Assembly (NCBI GenBank): GCA_029204225.1
Contig: CM055096.1
Span: 32,437,076-32,501,075, forward strand
DNA from: Diphasiastrum complanatum
Taxonomy: Eukaryota; Streptophyta; Lycopodiopsida; Lycopodiales; Lycopodiaceae
Reading direction: 5' to 3'
DNA: 64,000 nt
Part shown: in pieces, positions 26,501 to 38,100 of the stretch
Layout of the letters: each line of letters starts with the position of its first letter
How positions within the stretch are numbered: position 1 is the first letter of the stretch
The notes under the pieces: model-generated
What the model saw: the letters and a program-made list of their open reading frames with translations, nothing else
What the model was told of the DNA's origin: nothing
Databases searched by the model: none
Translations under genes and position numbers: made by a program

Positions 26501-29500
26501 ATAGTTGAGTGTGCGAGGAGCATGCTCAAGGCAAAGGGGTTGCCAAATTCTTTTTGGGCAGAAGCGGTAGCAACTGCTGTTTTTCTATTGAATAGAAGTC
26601 CAACCAAAGCAGTTGAAGGAATCACGCCAGAAGAGGCATATAGTGGCAAGAAGCCCAAAGTGGGCAGCCTTCGAGTATTTGGGTGTACAGCATATGCACA
26701 TATACCAAAGGACTTGCGGAAGAAACTTGATGCAAAATCCGTAAAGTGTGTCTTTCTTGGGTATAGTGAAGGTGAGAAAGCTTATGTGCTATATGATCTC
26801 GAAAACAGGAGGAAGATCCTAAGTCGAGATGTCATCTTTGATGAAGAGCATGCACCCAAGATACAGGAGCAGGAGAAGGAAGGAATTACTGAGTTCATAC
26901 CCTTGATTGATTCCACGGATGAGGATCCTAGTCAAGAGTCCTGTAAGCCTCAAGTGCAGGAGCAACAACAGGAAATCGAACCTACTAGTTCGAGACCTCT
27001 TTTTGGCCAAGTACCAGAAGCAGAAGTTGGGGACAAACGGAAGACTAAAACAGTACCATGGGATACGTGGTCACCATCCACATCACCTACTGCTAGGAAG
27101 AAGCTACCTAGGTGGTATTGGGAAACAATCAAAGAAGGTCAAATGATTGAAGAAGGAGAGAGCAGTGAACAGGGTGTCAGAAGATCTCTTAGGTCTCATG
27201 AGAGACAAGAGACTAACTTTGCTCTTATGTCCACTATTCTGAATGCAGATGAGCCACAATTCTTTCATGAAGCCGTGAGAGAAAAGGTATGGCAACATGC
27301 CATGCAGGAGGAGTACGACTCCATTGTCAAGAATGACACATGGGAGCTCACTACATTGCCAGAAGGGAAGCAACCAATAGGTTGCAAGTGGGTCTATAAG
27401 ACCAAGTTTCATGCCAATGGAACAGTGGACAAGTACAAGGCAAGGTTGGTGGCGAAAGGCTATGCTCAGCAAGAGGGGCTAGACTATGATGAGACATTCG
27501 CACCTGTTGCTAAAATGACATCTATCAGGACCGTTTTGGCTATAGCCTCATATTTTGATTGGGATGTCCATCAAATGGATGTCAAGAGTGCCTTTCTTAA
27601 TGGGCACCTACAGGAGGAGGTTTACATGGAACAACCGCAGGGATTTGAAATAACAGGCAAGGAGAATCTGGTTTGCAGGCTTAGGAAAGCCTTGTATGGG
27701 CTCAAACAGGCGCCAAGGGCTTGGTATAGCCGAATTGATGAGTACTTTGCAAGGCAAGGGTTTGAGAAGAGTAAGTATGATTGCAATCTTTATGTCTTCA
27801 GGGAAGGAGAAGACTTTGTGGTTGTTGTGCTCTATGTGGATGATCTACTCATCACGGGAAGCAATAAGAAGCTTATTGCTTGTGTTAAGAAGAATCTTTC
27901 TAATGAGTTTGAAATGAAAGATTTGGGTTTGCTACACTATTGCCTAGGAGTTGAAGTTTGGAATGGAAAGCGTTGTCTTTTTATCTCACAGGCAAAGTAT
28001 GCACAGAAATTATTGAAGAAGTTTAACATGCAAGAAAGCAAACCAATCAGCACACCCATGGATGCAAGCAACAAGCCATCAAAAGATGATGGTCCAGCAT
28101 TTGCAGATGAGACGCTCTATCGTCAGTTAGTGGGCAGCCTGATTTACCTTACTACCACCAGGCCAGATATTGCTTATGCGGTTGGAATCGCAAGTCAATA
28201 CATGTGTAAGCCTACCGAAGCACATTGGAAGGCAGCCAAGCGGATCCTACGATATGTGAGAGGGACAGTGACTTATGGGATTGGATACACGGATGACGGG
28301 AACCTTCAGCTGGAAGGCTATTCAGATTCTGATTGGGCAGGTGATAGAGACGATCGGAGATCGACGACAGGCTATTGCTTCAGCCTAGGTTCAGGGGCTA
28401 TATCGTGGTGCAGTAAGAAGCAGCCTACTATTGCTCTATCGTCTACCGAAGTTGAGTACAGGGCGACTACGAGGTCCGCCTGTGAAGCCATTTGGTTACG
28501 CCGTCTACTTGAGGACATGCAGATTGCTCAAGTAAGAATTGTTACATTGTGATAACCAAAGCTGCATTCAGCTTGCAAGGAATCCAGTCTATCATGCACG
28601 GACAAAACATATAGAGGTGGACCAGCATTTTATACGAGAGAAAGTGCACAGTGGGGAGATCGAGCTAGTTTATTGCGACACCAACGACCAGACAGCTGAT
28701 ATTTTTACTAAACCACTTAGTAAAGATAAGTTTGAAAAGTTCAGAACTTTGTTGGGTGTCAGTTTGAATAAAATTGCCATTAAGGGGGGGTGTTGAAGAG
28801 TAATGCCTATTTTACCCCTTTTTTGGCTAAGCATTAGTTAAGTTGTACATAACTCATGGGGCATGTTTTAATTAAATGCATGACCCCCCCCTTTTTGTTA
28901 AGTTATGTAAATTAGTGCAAGTGGCCCACTTGGCCAAGTAGCTCACTCCCATGGTTGACACCTAGACTTTCCATGCATGTAAAGGAGGTGCTTGCCTCAC
29001 AAGGGATTTGGAGGACCCACGCCTCCTCTCTCTTACTAGCAATTCATTTCTTCTTGAGACTTTTGAGTTTTTGAGATGCTCATGCAATTCTCCTTGTGTG
29101 TGATATTTCCATAGCCAAGTTTTCTCAAGCTTTCATAGTTGATCTAGCATCTGAGTTAAGATACTCCATAGCTAGGTCTTGTAATTCTTCAAGTCATTCT
29201 CAACAATTCCATAGATAGTCTCCATGTTCATTTTATTTTGATCCCCCACGGTTCTCCCACAAATTTGAAATATATCTGGAACTGGGGAGAGCAAAGGGGT
29301 CTAGGTCTTTGAGCAGGATTTGAAGCGATGGTTTCTCCTTATAATTTTGGCTTAGATGTAAACAAGGATAGCGATGGAGCCCAGCCCACGGACAACAGTG
29401 ATAGCTCATTGATTTCGCAAGTAGGAAACCCAGAAACCAATCATCAACAAATCACATAACTTGATCATTCTCTCAAAAGATCTCCACAATAAATGACATG

Positions 29501-31995
29501 GCTTAATTGGCAGCATCCGCCCTTCATAGATAGCGATGGCCTCCTTTCTTAATTGACCTCAATGTGAAACTTCTCCAAGTGCAGAACGATGGCCATCAGG
29601 CAGTGATGGTCTTTGGTCTATAAGCTCATACATTAATGTAATCGACTGTGGTGGATAGTGGTCATAAGGCAGCGATGGCCTTCTTTAGCACTTGACTCAT
29701 TTGGAAATGAGGATAAACTGCAGGCAGTAGCTTCACAAATGTGGCTTTCTGGCGACAATGTCTCTCCATGGAAATGGCCTTAGAGCAATGGCTCATATCT
29801 CATAATAACATGACTTCTCAAGAAGATACCCCACGTCCTATCCAGGTAGAGGAGAGGCATAAGGCCTTTCAGGCAGCCCGTAAGTCTGGCAGACGAGTCA
29901 TTTACCGAGATGGACGAGTGCGTTTTCTTGACAGCGCACCTAGCAGCTCCCAGTGCTAGGGATTTGGGGTCCCCGCGTTCGGGTGTGCCCCGGGGCCCCA
30001 TCCACACCATCTCCGGATTGGAGTATGGAACTGTGATGGTTTACACTCATCTTCCATTGCTGGCGATTTCATCGATTTCATCACTGACAGAGATTTACTG
30101 CTCTTTATGGAGACTCATGAGAGTCAGGAGAGAGGATTACCTATTTTTCCAGGATATAGATGGGGTTCCGTGTACAGACTTGAGACTAGATCAGCTAGCA
30201 GTTGTGGAGCCGGAGGTGTTGCATGTTTATACAGAGAGTCTCTTCATCCGAGCATCGAGTTCATCAGACACGACGAGCATGCACGATATATATGGATTCA
30301 TATTGCTGGGCAGGATATTGGTTTGGACAAGGACCTTTTTGTGGCGGCATGTTATTTTCCTCCAGAGTCTTCGTCCTTTGTTGAGGGCACAGGTTCACCC
30401 TACCTTGATTTATCGCCTGATATTGTCAGATTTGCAGAGCGGGGGCATATTCTCCTCACTGGGGATTTTAATGCCCGAACCTCTTCACGGCAGTCAGAGT
30501 TTTATGACATCACTGACCAGCTCCGCGTTCATGCCCTTGACAGCGATGACATGGGAGTTACCAGGATTTCAGAGGACAGCTTGGGACCTACTACCCCATA
30601 CGGTGAGCATTTGTTGCAGTTTGGAGAGGCCCATGAGTTAGCCATTTACAACGGCCTAACGTGTTGGCCAAAATCCGGCAGTTATACTTGTCACCCTCAC
30701 AGTGGTGGACATAGTGTTGTGGATTACCTCATGGGATCACCATCTTCCATACATCTCATCTCTGATTTTCATGTATCTCCCACCACTCTCTCTGATCACT
30801 CCTTTCTCTCCTTCGCTATCGGCCGCCTCCCACCTCCCCAGCCATCCTCACACCCCCTGCTTACACGGGCACCCAGGTATACATTCAGTTCTCTCTATAC
30901 ACCAGTCTACCAGGAGTTCCTAACCTCCTTGCTCCATTCCTTCCCTCACGATAGTATAGTCGAGACTCAAGCTGCCTTTCTTAGCACTTCTCTTCATACC
31001 GTTGCTTCCCTTGCTTTTCCATCCCCATAAAAGCATAGGCACCCGCTCCTCATCGATACGACCCACACACCCCCCGTGGTATGATGCTGAATGTCGCTCT
31101 CTTCATCAGCTTGTCACCCATGCCCGCACTCACGATCCTCATCTCCTCCACTCCGCTAGGCGCTCTTACCGTCGCACACTCCGCCGAAAAAAGCGTATCT
31201 ACGATGACTCCGAAGGAACGCATCTTGTTGATCTTCTCTTCAGTTCCTCTTCAGGCGCCTTTTGGCGTGAGTTTATCCCTCGTGCTCCACCACCCCTCCT
31301 GGATGACCTTCGCATATGGACCAATATGCTACCAAACTATATACCATACCCACTGACGCACCCATCTCTATCTCCCCACGCCCCTCTGAGTTCACCTTCT
31401 TCACATCTGACATGGTACTTACGGCCATCAAGAGAATGAAGTCCCATAAAGCAAGAGATATCGAAGACCTTAAATCTGAACTCCTAACCCATGCTTAATG
31501 ACTGTCAATAAAGAGCACGGCCGTGCGCTACTTTACTGGTTATTTGAGGTTGATCATCCCGATTCGTCATCCCTACCCTTGGCTGTATGGTCCAATGGAG
31601 GTGAGGATTCGACAAGAATTAAGCTAATGAGCCACTTTCGTGTAATATCTCTGTGCTTCTAAAAGGGGATCGTTAGAAATATCAGGTCTATGTCAATGAC
31701 GCATTATCATAATGTAGCAAAGAGAGTGTTCCAATCAATGCGTGTTGGCTTTCTTTCTTGATGTTCTGGACACTCTCTATTTGATACATTAACCATAGAT
31801 AATTGCTTGATTTACTTATTTCACAGAAGTTGCTCTAAGTCTGTTCTATCAAAGAAATGAAGCAAAGGCAAAAGCTAAAAAACGTTAAAAAAAAATGGTA
31901 AAAAAATGAAACCTACAAGTCTTATTTTTTTTTTTAGCGCACACACACACATTTCAAATTTGTTTCCCCCCCCTGCGCGCACTCTCTCTCGATCG

Positions 31996-32046
<51 letters not shown>

Positions 32047-32065
32047 ATGGCTGGAGCATTCCGAT

Positions 32066-32126
<61 letters not shown>

Positions 32127-35100
32127 GAAGGAAACCGTGTTGAGAAACGCAGGTGAGGAAGCACAAGACAAGACGGATCGCCAGAAGCTGGGCGACGTTA
32201 TTCACACTGCCACTAACTCGCCCCACATTGCCATCGATGTTGCCCTTCTGAAGGTGTATCAAGAACATGGTTCGAGGGTCTGATGAGAATGTCAGAGCCG
32301 TAGTTGACCTGCTCATGGACAGATTGAAGAAAAAATCATGCACAGGTAGCTCGCCCTCTGTTCTTTCCAACACTTCATATTTACTTTGGAAATCAGGTTT
32401 TTACTCCGTCCTTCCCTGATCAAAATCAGGGCTGCCCCTTGTGTTCAACCAATTGAAAGAGATGTTCCTACTATTCGTGAACATAATTGAATTATTTGAT
32501 CTGGGTGTCTTATTTATCATGTACGCAAGGCAAGGGTGAAGTTCTCTAAGGCTTTTTATTCAGTTTCTTGCACCAAGGAAAGATATGACATAGGAGTGCA
32601 CCTTTGCAAAACAAGTACATGTCAAATCTGTAGCTCTATGCATGGAGAATAATCCTTTACGTCCATGTTAGTTAAGTGACCCTCAGTTAAGCAGTTGGCT
32701 TTTACAGTGGCTGCAGATGCCAGAAGCACCTCAGCAGTGCATGTGGAAGCAACCCACCGTGAGATATTAAGAAAGCTCAAAGCTATAGATTCAGATTCAG
32801 GTTTCAGAACAAGATTTTAGTTTGGATATTAACCTGCAAAACGTTAGAAGCAACAAAAGATGGAAAAAACTGAAAGTATTTATGGAACCTGCTCAATCAC
32901 CTGCTAATGATCTGGAAGCAGTCTATGATCTGGTGTAGGGGATATGGAGTAAACTCAGTTTTCAAAGTTCTTTTCACCGATGAGCAACATATTTCTATGA
33001 GATTTCGTTGAATCAAGATAGCTGAAGTTGAATATTGTTTATGGTAATGTTTTCGTCTCTTTATTGCAAATGGACCAAATTGTAGCTAATTTTTGTTCAC
33101 AAAGCTTAAACAAAATCATGTGATCCTTTTACATCTATTGGCGCTTTTGGTTTTAATAAGCCTTCGCGACAATCAATTAGGGTAGATATACATTGTTGTT
33201 AGTCGTTCATAGTACCCCTATATTGTCCCAAAACGGACTTGAATATCACTTCAGAAGTCATAAGGTAAGATGATTTTGTGTTCCGACCCGACCCGACCTG
33301 ACCTATGGTCGGAAAATTTCAACCCGACCTGATCTGACCTAACCAAGGGTCAGAAAATTTCGACCCGACCCGACCAAGGGTCGGAAAATTTCAACCCAAC
33401 CCGACCCGACCAAGGGTCGAAAAAATTTCGACCCGACTCGACCCGACCAAGGGTCGAAAAATTTCGACCCGACCCAAACTGACCAAGGGGTCGGAAAATT
33501 TCGACCCGACCCGACCCGAGCAAGGGTCAAATTTTTTACCATTAGATGGGAAAATTTTGACCCGAACCGACCTGACCAAGGGTCGAAAAATCTGGACCCA
33601 AAATGACCAAGGGTCGTAAAATCTGTTTTTGACAAGGATGCCATTGGGTCGGAAAATGTTTTGGGTCAGATTTTTTCCATTGGGTCGGATTTTTTTGACA
33701 AGGATGACCAGGGTTGAAAAAGTCAGACCCGATTCGACCCGGCCAAGGATTTTTGACAAGGATGACCAAGGTCGAGAAAGTCAGACCCGACCACTTTTAT
33801 AAGAGTTACAGTGGGTCGAAAAAGGCTTGGATCGAAAAAGGCTTGGGTCGAAATTATCCGATACTGGGATACCCAAAATCAGAATTTTCCAATACGAGAT
33901 CGACTCGAAAAATTTGTAAATTTTCAATACCCAAGATCAGACGTCCACCCGTGGTACTTCGGCCACGTACATACACATACATCGGCCACCATGTCCTGTT
34001 GCCTAATCTCACTACGCAACTATCAGTCAGTAAGTCATTCCATTGGAGTAGTACTTCTTTGTCAATATCAGTTTTCCTTTCACGAGCCCTTTCTACTGCG
34101 TCGTTCAGGCCAAGACTTGATTCTGAATGCGTTGTTCAAGCCAAGACTTGATTCTGAAAGAGCTCCTATCCCCACTTCTATCACATGAGGTAGCATTCAG
34201 ATTCCAAGAGGTTGGATATTTCCAAGAATTGGAGACCCTATGAACATTGGAGTGCCAAATTAACAAGGCTACAAGGAATTTATTGAAGTCACACAACGTT
34301 CACAAAACAAAACAAATGCTATGGGATTTTGCATTGTCGTTTTCTTTTTATATGGGAGTGTATCAAATTTTTTCAAAGGATCGGATTTCTCCAAAGATTC
34401 GAATTTTTCCAAAGGATTGAATGTTTCCAAAGATTCAAATTTTTCCAAAGACTCGAATTTTTGAACAGACTCGAATTTTTCGAAACACTCGAATTTTTTT
34501 CAAAGACTCGAATTTTTTTTCCAAAGACTCGAATTTGTAGAAAAAAAAAATTTCGAAGACTCGAATTTTTCAAAGACTCAAATTTTTTCAAAGACTCGAA
34601 TTCTTCCAGAGACTCGAATTTTTTTTTCAAAGACTCGAATTTTTTTAAGACTCGAATTTTTTCCAACGACTCGAATTTTTCAAAAGGCTCGAATTTTTTC
34701 AAAGACTCGAATTTTTTCAAGGAATCGAATTTTTCAACAGACACGAATTTTTTCAAATACTCGAATTTTTTTCGAAAACTCAAATGGACGGTCAAAAACT
34801 AGAATTTTTTTTTTCCAAAGACTCGAATGTTTCAAGGATTCGAATTTTTTCAAAGACTCAATTTTTTTTTCCAAAGACTCGATTTTTCAAAGACTCGAAT
34901 TTTTTCGAAGACTCGAATTTTTCTTTTGTCCAAAGACTTGAATTTTTCAAAGGTTCGAATTTTTTCCAAGACTCGAATTTCTCTCAAGACTCGAATTTCC
35001 CAAGACTCAAAATTTTCAAATACTCGAATTTTTTGAAAGACTCAAATTTTCCCAAGACTCGAATTTTTTCCAAGACTCGATTTTTCCCAAGACTCGAATT

Positions 35101-38100
35101 TTTCCCAAGGCTCGATTTTTCCCAAGACTCAAAATTCTCGGAGACTCGAATTTTTCCTAGACTCGAATAGATGGCCACGTACATACACACACATACATCG
35201 GCCACCTGACCATCGACTTTCCTTTGGCCCAACGATGAAGGACCCTTTCCCGGACCATGGCCAACTATTCTGCGGTGAAGTTCATCCGTCAAAAGAATTG
35301 AAGTACCTTCAGACATGACGAAACTAGTAGAGACAATCAAACAACAAGCGACAGCTGATCTTATGCAGAAACTACCAAAAATTGTTCAACAGGCGATACA
35401 ACGATCCTTGGACGCTGTAATACCAACTCAACTCACAACTTGTAAGCCTTATGATTCACAAGTCAAATGTGCTTTCACGAAGACTCCTACAAAGAACACT
35501 GATAGAGGCAAGGCCAAGGCAGTTGATTACAACCCATTGCAGAGATCAACAACGAGTAGTCAACCCCTGAAGCCAACGCGTTCCAACAGCAAGCCGACCA
35601 CCACAATGCCAAATCCGGTTACATCAACGATCAAAGGGCCAAATCTAGGGAATCCAAGCCCGACACGGCCACCCATCCAGCAAGCATCAACATTTGAAGT
35701 ATCAAAACCTTGTACTCAAGCGGTACTCTTGACTGTCGAAGAAAGTCTTCAAGTTCAAGCATATCATGAACACATGGATCGATTAAGCAATCAATCAACC
35801 CTATCCTATCTGTCGTACCAATTGAGCGAACTTTCGACAATACCACCGATAACAATTGCACCATTCTATGAAGATCCATGCCAACAAGTGTTATCTTGGG
35901 ACCCGGTTTTCAATGACGACAACTATCCAATTGTCAAGGAACAAGGTTATCAAGAATGGCCGCCAGAATTTTATTGAAAATTGGGCAAGTCCGGGTTCTT
36001 GCGACACCATCCATCAATAAAGCATCAGGTTTTACGTAAGTGAACACTTATCTACGCTTTTCCTGAGGCAAAACAAAAATATATATCTATGCTCTCTACA
36101 ATTGTGACAATGCCATGGACTCATCAACAACAAAACGCTACCATCCCAAAGATTCCGTTACAAGCAGTCCCTTGGGACTGGCACCTGTTTGGTCGTGGGA
36201 GAATGTTGCCCGATTCTAGGAATGACATGGAATATTCTAAAAGTCGGCAAAAGGCTCCTATAGTAAACCCAAACGCTACATGAAGCCATCTTTACAAATT
36301 TAGATTAAGCAGACAATGAGATTGGATCTAGATTTTTTAATCACAATTATCTCAGATCAGATCTGCTAGATCTATTCCATTTTTCAAGAATCTGATTCTA
36401 TATCATGAAAAAGTTTTTGAGATTCGATCAATCGATACTTCTCAAAAATGATAAATCTCTCAGAATCCAATTCAAAATATATCAGATTTGATCCAGATTT
36501 TGACAGAGACTTGATCTGGAAAATTAGAAACTTAAAATAGGTCTGGCAAAGGTTCACTAGGCGAAGATTGGCTCGGCGAAGGTTCAATACTGCTATTTTT
36601 AGCAAAAAACTATTTGAACATTTTTTTTGATGATTTCTTGGGAAATAACCTTCGTCGATCTCTCAGGTGAAAGATCTGACACAGATACAATTATGGAAAA
36701 ACGGGCGAAGGTTAATGACACAAGAAAATACAGTTTTTGATGGTTGGCGAGGGTAAAATTCAAGATTTTCTATGATCTGATCAAGAAGAATCTTCGTCGT
36801 ACTAAAAAATAGTATTTTACTATAAATAGAATGTTCTGAAAACTCGACGAAGGTTCTGGGGAAGGATCAAGAGTAATACTGGTAATTTTGCAAAAGAGTG
36901 ACTTTTTTGGCAAAAATATGACAATATGACAACCGATCCTCTAAAACCCTTGTTATTTTTGGTATTATTCTTCGCCGATCTGGCAGTAGATAGATTTGAA
37001 TCACACCTGTGCACAGTGAATCAGGCGAAGGTTCTTCTTTTGTATTTTTAGGGTTTTGATGATTTTTTGGTGTTTTTTGACGGTTTTTCTGATGTTTCTG
37101 GAAATCTGCTGGGAATTAATCTTCGCCCTTCAAATTGAAGGTTTTGTGAACAAAACTGAAGGTGTCTACAACTCGGTGAAGGTTTACTAAAAGAGAGTAA
37201 AAAGTTCTAAGCTCTGATGATGCTTTTTGCCTCTTTTTGACCAAATCTGGCAGAATTTGACCGATTTTTGTTATTTTTTCCGATATCTCAGATCCAAATG
37301 GATCTTAAGATTGGTGATCTGAATAGATTTCCTTGTTTTAACAATCAGATTAGATTGCTAGCGATACACACGATATTACACAGTGTGAGCGAGTTGCCTA
37401 ATTTACTTGAGATAGTTATTGATCTACCTGAGCTCGTCATTGTATCCCATAGTGAGTCAGAGTCACATATACAGGTTCCTACTGATGCTAATTCACATAT
37501 ATAGGTTGCAACTGATATGGTCCTTGATACTGATATAGCATGCTATGATACTATTGATGATGCCGTTGCATGCTTTGATGGTGCTACCGATGTTGCATGC
37601 TATGATATTGTTCCATGCTTTGATACTGATATAGTATGCCTTGCTACTATTGCCGATGTTGCATGCTTTGATATTGTTGTTGAGTACTTTGATGCTACTC
37701 ATGTTCTTGAGCGCCATGCTATAGATGTTGTCGCCTATGCTCCTTATTTCGATATTACTCATGGGTCTACGGTTGCTCTTTCAGATGCTTTGGCTACTCC
37801 AGTAGATCTCCATATGGCATATGGTTATACATTTCATGATGGTCCTATTGTATACTCACTAGCTTATTTTGCTGATACCTGTCTAGATGGGTATGCGGTT
37901 CTTCTAGATGCATATTTAGGCCAGAACTTATCAATTGATGCTTCTGTTATTATGCCTACGTATGTTGTTCCATTTGTGGATCATATTATTCTAGATGCGG
38001 GACGAGAGTATATTTCTTTAGTGGATACAGGTAGTACACATTCATTTACTAGCAGTTACATTTCCACCAAGATTCGTGCTACACTTGTTCCTGCTTCCCA

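Larger units (their letters stand above)
23776..29196 (+). mobile_element. full-length young Ty1/copia retrotransposon
   Basis: Complete architecture: target duplication AGTCA (23776-23780 and 29192-29196), 5' LTR 23781-24181, PBS 24182-24193, gag-pol 24650-28796, purine tract 28781-28790, 3' LTR 28791-29191. Both LTRs are 401 bp, start TGTTGAAG and end TTCTTCA. By eye they differ by about three substitutions and two one-base indels (about 99% identical), so insertion is recent. It sits inside CPSF160 intron 1 in sense orientation. Confidence 0.95.

Noticed and set aside
29910-30641. 243-codon ORF overlapping the LINE endonuclease
   Set aside because: Different frame from the motif-bearing endonuclease apart from short stretches; mostly a shadow.
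31906-32373. Overlapping ORFs of 76-139 codons on both strands around 32.0 kb
   Set aside because: They are open because of (CT)n and (GA)n; only the text after 32,122 looks like protein and is listed separately.
33339-33769. Minus-strand ORFs rich in Gly-Ser-Phe-Pro-Leu-Val repeats
   Set aside because: Translation of a tandem non-coding array.
33281-35168. CRISPR-like array
   Set aside because: No constant-length repeats with unique spacers; plant nuclear context; units are contiguous satellites.
34329-35340. 157-, 140-, 128- and 118-codon ORFs in the minisatellite
   Set aside because: Same repeat open on both strands; unit length drifts, so no frame appears selected.
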